From positions 1-48,829 of the forward strand of contig NZ_JACBXA010000018.1 of the NCBI RefSeq assembly GCF_013870515.1: a stretch of 48,829 bases of DNA. The letters are read 5' to 3'. The notes beneath the pieces were generated by a model that saw nothing but the letters and a program-made list of their open reading frames with translations, ran no database searches and was not told the DNA's origin. Both the position numbers and the translations under genes were made by a program. This stretch comes from Streptomyces albidus (ex Kaewkla and Franco 2022) (GTDB lineage: Bacteria > Actinomycetota > Actinomycetes > Streptomycetales > Streptomycetaceae). This document shows positions 8,234 to 17,449 of this stretch, one piece after another. Every line of letters begins with the position of its first letter. The first letter of the stretch is position 1.

Positions 8234-10426
8234 ATGAACGACACAGAGCTGCGCTTCGAGGCCGACGCCGTCCTCTCCCGTCTGGTCAGTAACACCACTG
8301 GCGATGCCCGGCTGCGCGAGGACCAGTGGCGGGCGATCGAGGCGTTGGTCGCCGAGCGGCGGCGCGCTCTGGTGGTCCAGCGCACCGGATGGGGCAAGTC
8401 GGCGGTGTACTTCGTGGCGACGGCACTGCTGCGAGCGCGGGGCAGCGGCCCCACCGTCATCGTCTCGCCGCTGCTTGCTCTGATGCGCAACCAGGTGGCG
8501 GCGGCAGAGCGGGCCGGCATCCGCGCCCGCACCATCAACTCCGCCAACACCGAGGAGTGGGAGGCCGTCCAGGCCGAGATCACCGAGGGCTCCGTCGACG
8601 TGCTTCTCGTGAGTCCGGAGCGGCTCAACAACCCCGACTTCCGCGACCAGGTCCTGCCGGAACTCACCGCCGCCACAGGGCTGCTCGTCGTGGACGAGGC
8701 GCACTGCATCTCCGACTGGGGCCACGATTTCCGCCCGGACTATCGGCGGCTTCGCACCATGCTCGCCGAGCTGCCGCGAGGAGTGCCCGTGCTGGCGACC
8801 ACGGCCACCGCCAACGCCCGCGTCACCGCTGACGTCGCCGAACAACTCGGTACGGGTGCCGCACCGGAAGAGGGCGGCTCGACCGAGAGCGACGGCGCCG
8901 CGCTCGTGCTGCGGGGCCCGCTGGACCGGAAGAGTCTCAGCCTCGGTGTTCTTCAACTGCCCGACGCGGGCCATCGCATGGCATGGCTCGCGGACCACCT
9001 GGAGAAGCTGCCGGGCTCCGGCATCGTCTACACGCTCACCGTCGCTGCCGCGGAGGAAGTGACCGCGTTCCTCCGCGGGCAGGGACACAAGGTCGCCTCC
9101 TACACGGGCAAGACGGAGAACACCGAGCGGGAAGCTGCCGAGACCGATCTTCTGGAGAACCGGGTCAAGGCCCTGGTCGCCACCTCTGCTCTGGGCATGG
9201 GCTTCGACAAGTCCGACCTGGGGTTCGTCGTCCATCTCGGATCGCCCTCCTCCCCCATCGCCTACTACCAGCAGGTGGGCCGGGCGGGCCGCGGCGTGGA
9301 GCATGCGGAGGTCCTGCTGCTGCCGGGGCCGGAGGACGAGGCGATCTGGCGTTACTTCGCCTCGCTCGCATTCCCAGGGGAAGAACAGGTGCGAAGGACG
9401 CTCGAGGTGCTGGGAGCGGCCGACCGGCCGTTGTCCCTCCAGGCACTCGAGCCACAGGTCGAGCTGCGCCGTTCACGGCTGGAGACCATGCTCAAGGTCC
9501 TCGACGTGGACGGCGCTGTGCGACGGGTGCGCGGCGGCTGGACGGTCACGGGCCGGCCTTGGTCCTACGACGCGGAGCGGTACGCATGGGTGGCGCGGCA
9601 ACGGGAGTCCGAGCAGCAGGCCATGAGGGAGTACGCAGCGACGACGAAGTGCCGGATGGAGTTTCTGCGCCTCCAGCTCGACGACGATGACGCAGCTCCA
9701 TGCGGACGCTGCGACAACTGCTCGGGAGCCCGCTTCGCACCCGAGGTCGCCGGTGCGACGCTGGACGCGGCGCGGGGAGAGCTGGCCCGGCCCGGAGTGG
9801 GCGTGGAGCCACGGAAGATGTGGCCGACCGGGCTGCCCTCGATCGGCGTCCAGTTGAAGGGGCGGATCCCACCCGGCCAGCAGGCAGCCACGGGCCGGGC
9901 GCTCGGACGGCTCTCGGACATCGGCTGGGGCAACAGGCTCCGGCCGCTGCTCGCCCCGCAGGCCGAGGACGGGCCGGTGCCCGATGACGTCGCGGGGGCC
10001 GCCGTCGAGGTGCTGGCCGACTGGGCCAAGGGCCCGGGAGGTTGGGCCCCGGGGGTCACGGATGCGAGCGCCCGTCCCGTCGGCGTGGTCACCGTCGACT
10101 CCAGGGCGCGCCCACGGCTGGTGCGCTCACTCGGTGAACGGATCTCGGAAGTCGGCCGCATCCCGCTCCTGGGCACGGTGACGTACGCGGAGGGCACACC
10201 TCCTGTCGCACCAGCCCGCAGCAACGGAGCCCAGCGCCTCCGCGCGCTCCACGGGACGCTGACGCTTCCGGCACCGCTCGCTCAGTCCGTCGCGGAAGCA
10301 GGCGGCCCGGTGCTGCTGGTGGACGACTTCACCGAGACCGGGTGGACGCTCGCAGTCGCGGCTCGACTGCTGCGTGAGGCCGGGGCGGAGCAGGTGCTGC
10401 CGCTTGTTCTCGCAGTCCAGGCTTGA
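8234..10426 (+). CDS. RecQ-family DNA helicase with phosphoribosyltransferase-like C-terminal tail
   Basis: A 730-residue protein. Superfamily 2 helicase motifs: Walker A TGWGKS (51-56, in place of the usual GGGKS), DEAH (154-157) followed by CISDWGHDFRPDY, motif III TTATAN, and a second RecA domain with ATSALGMGFDKSDL and QQVGRAGRG. A RecQ zinc module follows (C-R-M-E-F-L and CGRCDNC). The remaining 200 residues end in VLLVDDFTETGWTL, the PRPP-binding signature of class I phosphoribosyltransferases, near 693-706. RecQ proteins unwind forked and recombining DNA 3'-5'; the role of the tail is unknown. Start 8234 follows GGGGG; a longer frame from 8093 would overlap the promoter region. It is convergent with the next gene, with only 40 bp between stops. 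Confidence 0.9.
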   Translation: MNDTELRFEADAVLSRLVSNTTGDARLREDQWRAIEALVAERRRALVVQRTGWGKSAVYFVATALLRARGSGPTVIVSPLLALMRNQVAAAERAGIRARTINSANTEEWEAVQAEITEGSVDVLLVSPERLNNPDFRDQVLPELTAATGLLVVDEAHCISDWGHDFRPDYRRLRTMLAELPRGVPVLATTATANARVTADVAEQLGTGAAPEEGGSTESDGAALVLRGPLDRKSLSLGVLQLPDAGHRMAWLADHLEKLPGSGIVYTLTVAAAEEVTAFLRGQGHKVASYTGKTENTEREAAETDLLENRVKALVATSALGMGFDKSDLGFVVHLGSPSSPIAYYQQVGRAGRGVEHAEVLLLPGPEDEAIWRYFASLAFPGEEQVRRTLEVLGAADRPLSLQALEPQVELRRSRLETMLKVLDVDGAVRRVRGGWTVTGRPWSYDAERYAWVARQRESEQQAMREYAATTKCRMEFLRLQLDDDDAAPCGRCDNCSGARFAPEVAGATLDAARGELARPGVGVEPRKMWPTGLPSIGVQLKGRIPPGQQAATGRALGRLSDIGWGNRLRPLLAPQAEDGPVPDDVAGAAVEVLADWAKGPGGWAPGVTDASARPVGVVTVDSRARPRLVRSLGERISEVGRIPLLGTVTYAEGTPPVAPARSNGAQRLRALHGTLTLPAPLAQSVAEAGGPVLLVDDFTETGWTLAVAARLLREAGAEQVLPLVLAVQA

Positions 10427-10466
10427 CTGACCCGGGAGCGAGGCGCGGTCCGAGGAGGTCGCGGTC

Positions 10467-11087
10467 TCAGAGGAGGTTGCGCAGCCGCTGCGGATCGCCG
10501 CAGACGACCATACGCCGCTTCGCCTTCGCCAGCGCCGCGGGCAGAGCCTCGGCCACCTCGGCGTCCGTACCGCCGTTGACGGCGAGGACCACGACGGTCC
10601 TCTGCGGAACATGCGACAGCGCGGTGGTGTGTACGCAGAAGACATCACCACCCTCAGCAAGTTGACGCCAGTAGGCGTCCTCACCGAAGGAGAGTTCGTG
10701 CTGAGCCCATGGGTGCTGGTCGCCGGTGGTGGCAAGCAGGATGTCACCTGGCGCGGAGCCGTTGTCGAGAAGGTTGTCCACGGTCTCGTCCGCTACGTCC
10801 ACGGTTGTCGCGTCGGCGGCGGCGACCAGTTCGATCTGCGCGGTGGGAGCGGAAGACGCTCCGGTGGCGCGCGCCGCCGAGGACGGGCCACCACTGCGAA
10901 CTGTGCCGGGGCGGCCGGGCGTTGGTCCCTTGCTGTCCGAACGGGGCGGTGCAGGGCGCGATGCGGTTCGTGGGCCGGGAACGGGTGCTGCGGGGCGGGG
11001 AGCCTGCGGGGTCCGGGCCGTGGCCGTCGCGTTGCGGGGGCCTGGGACACTCTCGCGAATCTGTGGCTCCTCGGGGGTGAGAGGCAT
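10467..11087 (-). CDS. orphan UvrD-C-like domain protein
   Basis: A 206-residue protein. Residues 1-85 are Pro/Ala/Ser/Arg-rich and probably disordered. The rest (IELVAAADATTVDVADETVD, DVFCVHTTALSHVPQRTVVV, LAKAKRRMVVCGDPQRL) resembles the last RecA-like domain of UvrD/Rep-type helicases, where the equivalent segments read KGLERRAVVL and SRATDELIVVGD. The ATPase domain is absent and the motif VI Arg context is altered, so it cannot be a helicase alone. It may be a decayed or regulatory fragment. ATG 11087 was preferred to an upstream TTG; neither has a clear ribosome binding site. The similarity is recalled, not searched. Confidence 0.6.
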   Translation of the reverse strand: MPLTPEEPQIRESVPGPRNATATARTPQAPRPAAPVPGPRTASRPAPPRSDSKGPTPGRPGTVRSGGPSSAARATGASSAPTAQIELVAAADATTVDVADETVDNLLDNGSAPGDILLATTGDQHPWAQHELSFGEDAYWRQLAEGGDVFCVHTTALSHVPQRTVVVLAVNGGTDAEVAEALPAALAKAKRRMVVCGDPQRLRNLL

Positions 11088-11165
11088 GAGGTGATGTCTA
11101 TCAAACAATGGTGCGAGGCCCGTAAGCGGGTTCAGCTGCTCACTTCCGGAGACGGCCGCACCGGT

Positions 11166-11861
11166 TCAGAAGAACCCGATCTGCTCGGCCAGAGGGTTCT
11201 GTTCGGCCGGATCGACCCGAACGCGCTTGAGATGGTGCCAGCGAGGCAGCGCGTCCATGAATGCCCAGGACAGCCGGTGATAGGGCGTGGGCCCGAGCGC
11301 CCTCAGAGCGGTCTTGTGTACGGGCGAGGGGTACCCCGCGTTGTCCTGGAAGGCGAAGTCGGCGTGATCGGAGCCGAGTTCGGCCATCAGGGCGTCCCGG
11401 CGCACCTTCGCCAGGACGGAAGCCGCCGCCACGGAGATGCAGGACTGGTCGCCCTTGATCACGGTCCGCACGCGCCAAGGCGGGCCGAGGTAGTCGTGGT
11501 TGCCGTCGAGAATGACCGCGTCAGGCTGCACCGGAAGGGCTTCGAGTGCGCGCCCCGCCGCCAGACGCAGCGACGCCGTCATGCCCAACTCGTCAATCTC
11601 CTCCGAGGACGCGTGACCGAGAGCGTGCGCCGAGACCCATCCGTTGAGCACCTGCGCAAGTGCCGTACGCCTCTTGACGGTGAGGAGCTTGGAGTCGGTG
11701 AGTCCCTCGGGAGGGCGCCGCAGCCCGGTGACGGCAGCGCACACGGTCACCGGCCCCGCCCAGGCACCACGGCCCACTTCGTCGATTCCGGCGATGATTT
11801 TGGCACCCGTGGTGGCGCGGATCGACCGCTCGACACGGTGCGTGGGAGGTTCGAAGGGCAT
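11166..11861 (-). CDS. rnhB: ribonuclease HII
   Basis: A 231-residue protein. RNase HII removes ribonucleotides and RNA primers from RNA/DNA hybrids in the cytoplasm. The active-site acids are visible in [24 protein letters not shown] and [21 protein letters not shown], and the C-terminal [18 protein letters not shown] region is typical. The frame stays open 62 codons further upstream, but that stretch is Gly/Asp/Glu-rich and unlike the family, so ATG 11861 is used. TACGCT ends 9 nt before it, giving a short or absent leader. The upstream histidine phosphatase gene ends 210 bp away. Confidence 0.93.
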   Translation of the reverse strand: MPFEPPTHRVERSIRATTGAKIIAGIDEVGRGAWAGPVTVCAAVTGLRRPPEGLTDSKLLTVKRRTALAQVLNGWVSAHALGHASSEEIDELGMTASLRLAAGRALEALPVQPDAVILDGNHDYLGPPWRVRTVIKGDQSCISVAAASVLAKVRRDALMAELGSDHADFAFQDNAGYPSPVHKTALRALGPTPYHRLSWAFMDALPRWHHLKRVRVDPAEQNPLAEQIGFF

Positions 11862-12071
11862 GGCGGGCTCAGCGTAGCGCGAGCTCTCCGCGACGGGCCG
11901 GTCAGGGATGCCATCACCGTGTGCGCTGCCGTCACCGGTCGGTGGTTCCGTGGGGCCGCCCCGTTCGACCTCGCCATGACCGTCCGAACCGAGGCTCGAA
12001 GTGCTCAACGGGCCGTCGGATTCAAGGGCTTGAGGTCGATCGTTCATGATTCGGCGTTCACTGGGGCGACT

Positions 12072-12731
12072 TCAGATCTCGGGGCCGTACGGGCGCGGGA
12101 TGCACCATTGCTCGAAGGGACGGTCGAGGTGGTAGCGCCCGTCCTTCCCCAGTTCAAGCGTACGCGTCTCCGCGTTGCCGGGATTCGACAGCGACTCGAA
12201 TTCCGCCACCGACCAGTGGAGCCATCGCATGCAGAACAGCCGCATGGTCAGTCCGTGGGTGACGATCAGGACGTTCGGCGGGTGGTCCGGCCGCTCGAAG
12301 CTGCGCCACAGGCTCTCCAGGAAGGCACCGGCTCTGTCGTAGACGTCCGCCCCGGACTCGCCCTGCGCGAAGCGGTAGAAGAAGTGACCGTAGGCGTCCC
12401 TGTAGGCCTTCTGCTTCCGCACGTCCTCGCGGTCCTGCCAGTTGCCCCAGTCCTGCTCCCGGAGCCGCGGCTCTTCCTGGACGCGCAGGAGGGCGGGGTC
12501 GAGGCCGAAGGCCGTAAGAGTCTGGTGGGTGCGCCGGTACGGCGAGACGTAGGCGGAGACGCGCTCCTGCCCGAAGAGCTTGCGAATCCGCTCCCCCGTC
12601 TCCTCCGCCTGACGGACACCCCGGGCGGTCAGAGCCAGAGCATGATCGGGCACACGCTCATAGATGGTGTCGTCGTCGTTCCCCTCCGACTCACCGTGCC
12701 GGACCAGGACAATGCGACGCGGTCGTGCCAT
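12072..12731 (-). CDS. histidine phosphatase family protein
   Basis: A 219-residue protein of the phosphoglycerate mutase-like superfamily. The phosphohistidine motif VRHGESEGN is at 10-18, a second basic motif is SPYRRTHQT, the acid region is REQDWGNW, and the second catalytic His is in VTHGLTMRLF. The sequence resembles broad phosphatases more than the glycolytic mutase, and the substrate is not evident. TAGAGT ends 6 nt before the ATG and there is no Shine-Dalgarno sequence, so the mRNA is probably leaderless. Confidence 0.85.
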   Translation of the reverse strand: MARPRRIVLVRHGESEGNDDDTIYERVPDHALALTARGVRQAEETGERIRKLFGQERVSAYVSPYRRTHQTLTAFGLDPALLRVQEEPRLREQDWGNWQDREDVRKQKAYRDAYGHFFYRFAQGESGADVYDRAGAFLESLWRSFERPDHPPNVLIVTHGLTMRLFCMRWLHWSVAEFESLSNPGNAETRTLELGKDGRYHLDRPFEQWCIPRPYGPEI

Positions 12732-12737
12732 GTGGCC

Positions 12738-12743
12738 ACTCTA
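12738..12743 (-). promoter_or_regulatory. -10 TAGAGT for a leaderless histidine phosphatase gene
   Basis: TAGAGT on the - strand ends 6 nt before the ATG at 12731. No ribosome binding site is present in the 6-nt gap. Confidence 0.45.
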
Positions 12744-12758
12744 GGGTCCCCGGAAACG

Positions 12759-13367
12759 TCAGACCGTCCAGGACGGCTCAAGGTCGATCACATCTCCGGC
12801 AATTCCGGTCACATCCGCGCCGAGCTGCGCACGCAGCGCGAGTCGTTCGACGCGTTCCGTGCGGTATTTGCCGTGCTCCGCCGCGGAGTCCCACATGGAG
12901 AGCACCATGAACTCGTCCTCGGCCTGAGCCTGCGTGAAGACCCCGCGCAGCATGCCCGGCGACCCCGCCATCGCGGGATTCCAGACCTTCTCCTGCATCA
13001 GCGTGTAGTGCTCGATCCGGTCGCCGCGAACGCGGCAGTGGGCGACCCGGAGCAGGTCCGCGTCCGCGAACACGGGGCGGAAGCCCGTCTTCACGTCGAA
13101 GCGGTACTCGAAGAGCCGCACTCGCATGTCCTTGTAGGTGCCGACTTGGGCGGCGTGCAGCCGGTCGTGGGAGCGGGCCATGAAGGAGTCGTAGAAGGCA
13201 CGGCTCTCCCAGAACCCGAAGAGGTGTGCCACACCGTCACGGGCACGGCTCCAGCCGCCGCCCTGCCCCCGGAATCCCGGCTCGCCGAGCAGCCCCGCCC
13301 ACTTCCGCTGCCCCCGCTCGAACCCCCGACGGTCCACCACGGTGCAGCGCATCCACTTGACCAGCAC
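12759..13367 (-). CDS. YdbC-like (DUF4937) protein
   Basis: About 202 residues from GTG 13367. It is Trp- and Arg-rich with two repeated ferredoxin-like halves, each with a phrase typical of antibiotic-monooxygenase-like dimeric alpha/beta barrels: HLFGFWESRAFYDSFM in the first and EFMVLSMWDSAAEHGKYRTE in the second. I recall these proteins as YdbC-like or DUF4937; the function is not established. The frame is open 26 codons further upstream, but TACGAT ends 6 nt before this GTG, which suggests a leaderless transcript beginning at the GTG. Confidence 0.75.
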   Translation of the reverse strand: MLVKWMRCTVVDRRGFERGQRKWAGLLGEPGFRGQGGGWSRARDGVAHLFGFWESRAFYDSFMARSHDRLHAAQVGTYKDMRVRLFEYRFDVKTGFRPVFADADLLRVAHCRVRGDRIEHYTLMQEKVWNPAMAGSPGMLRGVFTQAQAEDEFMVLSMWDSAAEHGKYRTERVERLALRAQLGADVTGIAGDVIDLEPSWTV

Positions 13368-13373
13368 CGCGCT

Positions 13374-13379
13374 ATCGTA
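13374..13379 (-). promoter_or_regulatory. -10 TACGAT for a leaderless YdbC-like gene
   Basis: TACGAT on the - strand ends 6 nt before GTG 13367. No ribosome binding site lies between. This hexamer helps decide the start codon. Confidence 0.5.
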
Positions 13380-13441
13380 CGGCCAACGGAGTGACGAGCC
13401 GTACGCATATGGTGCTGCGGCGAGCCGCGCTGCGTGCCGGA

Positions 13442-14269
13442 TCACTGCCAGGCCGGGCGGGCGGCCTTGTCCTTCAGATACTGCGCGTAAGCGATGCGCC
13501 CCACTGCGTGCTCAGGGGTCATGTGGTGCCCCGCCCGGTAGGCGCGAGCCGCCTTGCCGGGCAGCGGCACCGGCACGACTGGGCGCCGCAACCCGTAGGC
13601 GTGCAGTGTGAGCTGCGCAAGCTCGCGGGCAGTGCGTACCTCCGGACCGCCCATGTCGGCCACCCGCCCCGCGGCCGGGCCGGACGCCAGCTCGATCAGC
13701 CGGCCAGCCACCTCGCTCACGTCGACCGGCTGGAAGGAGAACCCCCGCGGACAGAGCGTGACCGGCAGCAAGCGCTGGACCGTGGTGAGCCGCGCGATCA
13801 GATCGTGGAACTGGGTGGCGCGCAGCACCGTCCACGGAAGCCCGCTCTCCTGGACGACCTCTTCCGTCGCGAGCTTCGCCCGGTAGTAGAAGAAGGGCAC
13901 GCGATCGACTCCGACGATGGAGATGTAGACCAGATGCGGGCTGACACCCGCCTCCCGTACGGCCTCGATCAGGCGTCGCGCTTCTTGGACGTCCTTCTGC
14001 GATCCGCTCGTGGCGCAGTGAATGATGCTGCCGACACCGGTCACCGCTGCCACGAGTCCGTCACCGGTGTTGAGATCCCCGGTGACCCACTCCGGGGCGG
14101 CCGGGGCTTCCGTCCCGTCAACCGCGATTCCTCCGCCCGTCTCCGGACGCTCGCGGCGGCTGAGCACCCGCACCGTCTTCCCCTCCCGCTGCAGCCGCGC
14201 CACGACGACGCGGCCGAGGGTGCCCGTGCCGCCGGTGACCAGTACAGGCAGACCGTCTCCGACACTCAT
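13442..14269 (-). CDS. NmrA-like atypical SDR, NAD(P)-binding
   Basis: A 275-residue Rossmann protein with the dinucleotide motif VTGGTGTLGR near residue 10 and an NmrA-type layout: Arg-Arg after the second strand (VRVLSRRERPE) and no YxxxK catalytic pair, but FYYRAKLATEEVVQ in the equivalent place. LPWTVLRATQFHDL and the C-terminal RTARELAQLTLHAYG are typical of NmrA/azoreductase-like proteins, some of which sense NAD(P) rather than catalyse. GGAGG lies 9 nt before ATG 14269; the ATG at 14278 would overlap that site. It lies downstream of nrdJ on the same strand, 153 bp away. Confidence 0.8.
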   Translation of the reverse strand: MSVGDGLPVLVTGGTGTLGRVVVARLQREGKTVRVLSRRERPETGGGIAVDGTEAPAAPEWVTGDLNTGDGLVAAVTGVGSIIHCATSGSQKDVQEARRLIEAVREAGVSPHLVYISIVGVDRVPFFYYRAKLATEEVVQESGLPWTVLRATQFHDLIARLTTVQRLLPVTLCPRGFSFQPVDVSEVAGRLIELASGPAAGRVADMGGPEVRTARELAQLTLHAYGLRRPVVPVPLPGKAARAYRAGHHMTPEHAVGRIAYAQYLKDKAARPAWQ

Positions 14270-14422
14270 CCCGCTCATCCTCCGCTTCTGCCTCGGCCGG
14301 CGCGCACCGCACCGGTGGAACGAGACGAGGCGGGGGCCGGCGCTGTGCCGGTCCCCGCCTCGTCGGCGTCACTCCTCAGCGGTCAGCCGCTGCCTCTCGG
14401 CAGTGCCGACCGCGTTGCCGAA

Positions 14423-17311
14423 TCAGCTGCACCCGCTGGTCGAGCCGCAGCCCTCGCAGAGGTAGCAGCTGCCCGCACGGCGCATCTTCGTACCGCAGGA
14501 GAAGCACAGAGGCGCGTCCGCGCTCAGACCGAGCTGCATCTCCATCAGCTCCGTGGAGTTGTGCGCTCCGCCGGGCGCCGGAGTCGCCGCCTGGGATTCG
14601 CTGATCCCCTCTGCCTTGGCTTCCTCCTTGGCCTTCTGCTTGGCTTCCTTCACCGTCTCGGCCTTCGGCGCGGACTGGGCGAGGCCCTCCACGTCGAGTT
14701 CGTCCTCGGACGGTTCGTAGGACCCCGTCTCCAGGTGGCGCTGCCGCTCGCCGGCGGAGTGGATGCCCAGAGCCGAGCGGGTCTCGAAGGGCAGGAAGTC
14801 CAGGGCCAGTCGACGGAAGATGTAGTCGACGATGGACTGCGCCATGCGCACGTCCGGGTCGTCCGTCATCCCCGCCGGCTCGAAGCGCATGTTGGTGAAC
14901 TTCGAGACGTACGTCTCCAGCGGCACCCCGTACTGGAGGCCGACCGAGACGGCGATCGAGAAGGCGTCCATCATGCCCGCGAGGGTCGAACCCTGCTTGG
15001 ACATCTTCAGGAAGACCTCGCCGAGACCGTCGTCCGGGTAGGAGTTCGCGGTCATGTAGCCCTCGGCGCCGCCCACCGTGAAGGAGGTGGTGATGCCGGG
15101 ACGGCCCTTGGGCAGCCGATGCCGCACGGGCCGGTACTCGATGACCTTCTCCGGCTCGGCCTCTGCCTTCTCCTCCTTGCGCTTGGCGGAGAGCGGCTGA
15201 CCCACCTTGGAGTTCTCGACGTAGACGGCGAGCGCCTTGGTGCCGAGCTTCCAGCCCTGGAGATAGATCTCCTCGACGTCCTCGACGCTGGAGGACGCAG
15301 GCATGTTCACGGTCTTGGAGATGGCCCCGGAGAGGAACGGCTGTGCCGCCGCCATCATCCGTACGTGTCCCATCGGCGAGATGGACCGCTCGCCCATGGC
15401 GCAGTCGAACACGTCGTAGTGCTCGGGCCGCAGCCCAGGCGCGTCGATGATGTTGCCGTGGTCGGCGATGTACTCGACGATCGCCTCCACCTGCTCCGGC
15501 TGGTACCCGAGCCGCTTGAGGGCCTTGGGCACCGTGTTGTTCACGATCTGCATCGACCCGCCGCCGACCAGCTTCTTGAACTTGACCAGGGCCAGGTCGG
15601 GTTCGACGCCGGTGGTGTCGCAGTCCATCATCAGGCCGATGGTGCCGGTCGGGGCCAGCACCGACGCCTGGGCGTTGCGGAAGCCGTTCTTCTTCCCCAG
15701 CCGCAGCACGTCCTGCCAAGCCTCGGTGGCCGCGGCCCAGACCGGGCTGTCCAGGTCGTCCATGCGCTTGGCGGCGGCGTTGGCGTCCGAGTGCTGCCGC
15801 ATGACGCGGGCGTGTGCGTCGGCATTGCGCGCGTGGCCCTCGTACGGACCGACGACGGCGGCCAGTTCGGCGGAGCGCCGGTAGGAGGTGCCGGTCATCA
15901 GGGAGGTGATCCCCCCGGCGAGGGCACGACCGCCGTCGGAGTCGTAGGCGTGCCCGGTCGCCATGAGGAGCGCGCCGAGGTTGGCGTAGCCGATGCCCAA
16001 CTGGCGGAAGGCCCGGGTGGTTTCGCCGATCTTCTGCGTCGGGAAGTCGGCGAAGCAGATGGAGATGTCCATCGCCGTGATGACCAGTTCGACGACCTTG
16101 GCGAAGCGCTCGGCGTCGAAGGACTGGTTGCCCGCGTCGTCGTCACGCAGGAACTTCATCAGGTTCAAAGAAGCGAGGTTGCAGGACGAGTTGTCCAGGT
16201 GCATGTACTCGCTGCACGGGTTGGAGGCGGTGATCCGGCCCGACTCCGGCGACGTGTGCCAGTGGTTGATTGCGTCGTCGTACTGGATGCCGGGGTCGGC
16301 GCAGACGTGTGCGGCCTCGGCCATCTTGCGGAAGAGCGACTTGGCGTCCACCTCCTCGACGACCTCGCCAGTCATGCGGCCGCGCAACGCGAACTTCGAG
16401 CCGGTCTCGACGGCCTTCATGAACTCGTCGGTCACACGCACCGAGTTGTTGGCGTTCTGGTACTGGACGGAGGTGATGTCGTCCCCGCCCAGGTCCATGT
16501 CGAAGCCCGCGTCGCGCAGCGCGCGGATCTTCTCCTCCTCCTTCACCTTCGTCTCGATGAAGGCCTCGACGTCCGGGTGGTCGACGTCCAGCACGACCAT
16601 CTTGGCGGCACGGCGTGTGGCGCCACCGGACTTGATGGTGCCGGCCGAGGCGTCGGCGCCGCGCATGAAGGAGACGGGGCCGGAGGCGTTGCCGCCGGAG
16701 GACAGCAGCTCCTTGGAGGAGCGGATACGGGAGAGGTTGAGCCCCGCGCCGGACCCGCCCTTGAAGATCATCCCCTCTTCCTTGTACCAGTCGAGGATCG
16801 ACTCCATGGAGTCGTCGACGGAGAGGATGAAGCAGGCCGAGACCTGCTGGGGCTGGGTCGTGCCGACGTTGAACCAGACAGGGGAGTTGAAGCTGAAGAC
16901 CTGGTGCAGCACCGCGTAGGCAAGTTCGTGCTCGAAGATCTCCGCGTCCTCGGGTGAGGCGAAGTAACCGTTCTCCTCACCGCCGCGCCGGTAGGTCTTC
17001 ACCACGCGGTCGATCAGCTGCTTCAGGCTGTACTCCCGCTGCGGAGTCCCCACAGCGCCGCGGAAGTACTTGCTGGTGACGATGTTGGCCGCGTTCACCG
17101 ACCAGAACTCGGGGAATTCGACCCCTCGCTGCTCGAAGTTGACCGAGCCGTCACGCCAGTTGGTCATGACGACGTCCCGGCGCTCCCAGGTCACCTCGTC
17201 GTACGGATGCACTCCGGGAGTCGTGTGGATGCGCTCGATACGCAGCCCCGTCTTCACCTTGCCGCCCTTCGCGCGAGCGCCGCGTGCTGGGCCGCTGGCC
17301 GTCTCTGTCAT
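14423..17311 (-). CDS. nrdJ: adenosylcobalamin-dependent ribonucleotide reductase (class II)
   Basis: A 962-residue enzyme that reduces ribonucleotides to deoxyribonucleotides with a cobalamin radical, independent of oxygen. Recognisable blocks are FKGGSGAGLNLSRIRSS, NPCSEYMHLDNSSCNLASLN with an active-site Cys, VLAPTGTIGLMMDCDTTGVE and GGSMQIVNNTVPKAL. A charged Lys/Glu/Ala-rich linker leads to a C-terminal Cys cluster (CFSCGTKMRRAGSCYLCEGC), thought to pass reducing equivalents or bind zinc. ATG 17311 follows a strong AGGGAGG; a frame extension of 31 codons upstream is rejected. It lies 138 bp downstream of nrdR, probably one operon controlled by the NrdR boxes upstream of nrdR. No B12 riboswitch was recognised. 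Confidence 0.96.
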   Translation of the reverse strand: MTETASGPARGARAKGGKVKTGLRIERIHTTPGVHPYDEVTWERRDVVMTNWRDGSVNFEQRGVEFPEFWSVNAANIVTSKYFRGAVGTPQREYSLKQLIDRVVKTYRRGGEENGYFASPEDAEIFEHELAYAVLHQVFSFNSPVWFNVGTTQPQQVSACFILSVDDSMESILDWYKEEGMIFKGGSGAGLNLSRIRSSKELLSSGGNASGPVSFMRGADASAGTIKSGGATRRAAKMVVLDVDHPDVEAFIETKVKEEEKIRALRDAGFDMDLGGDDITSVQYQNANNSVRVTDEFMKAVETGSKFALRGRMTGEVVEEVDAKSLFRKMAEAAHVCADPGIQYDDAINHWHTSPESGRITASNPCSEYMHLDNSSCNLASLNLMKFLRDDDAGNQSFDAERFAKVVELVITAMDISICFADFPTQKIGETTRAFRQLGIGYANLGALLMATGHAYDSDGGRALAGGITSLMTGTSYRRSAELAAVVGPYEGHARNADAHARVMRQHSDANAAAKRMDDLDSPVWAAATEAWQDVLRLGKKNGFRNAQASVLAPTGTIGLMMDCDTTGVEPDLALVKFKKLVGGGSMQIVNNTVPKALKRLGYQPEQVEAIVEYIADHGNIIDAPGLRPEHYDVFDCAMGERSISPMGHVRMMAAAQPFLSGAISKTVNMPASSSVEDVEEIYLQGWKLGTKALAVYVENSKVGQPLSAKRKEEKAEAEPEKVIEYRPVRHRLPKGRPGITTSFTVGGAEGYMTANSYPDDGLGEVFLKMSKQGSTLAGMMDAFSIAVSVGLQYGVPLETYVSKFTNMRFEPAGMTDDPDVRMAQSIVDYIFRRLALDFLPFETRSALGIHSAGERQRHLETGSYEPSEDELDVEGLAQSAPKAETVKEAKQKAKEEAKAEGISESQAATPAPGGAHNSTELMEMQLGLSADAPLCFSCGTKMRRAGSCYLCEGCGSTSGCS

Positions 17312-17449
17312 TCCGCCTCCCTGTACCGGGCATAACGCCCCGATGCGCCCCGTGTCTTCCCGGGGCACCTTGCTTGTCCGATGGCTCTGCGTCGGCCGGC
17401 GCACGCTGCTCGCGCCCGGCCGTGTCCGAAGGCTTCGGCGGGCCGCCGC

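Noticed and set aside
11862-12047. 62-codon N-terminal extension of rnhB
   Set aside because: The residues are low-complexity and not part of the family, and no ribosome binding site precedes the upstream start. An extended form cannot be fully excluded.
10611-13394. 927-codon open frame on +
   Set aside because: It lies antisense to the UvrD-C-like gene, rnhB, the phosphatase and the YdbC-like gene, all of which show clear motifs. Empty antisense frames are normal with extreme third-position G+C.
13391-16957. 1188-codon open frame on +
   Set aside because: It is antisense to nrdJ and the NmrA-like gene, with low-complexity composition and no motifs. A by-product of codon bias.
17312-17449. 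B12 riboswitch between nrdR and nrdJ
   Set aside because: A cobalamin riboswitch would fit the enzyme, but the 138-bp gap is too short and shows no B12-box-like sequence.
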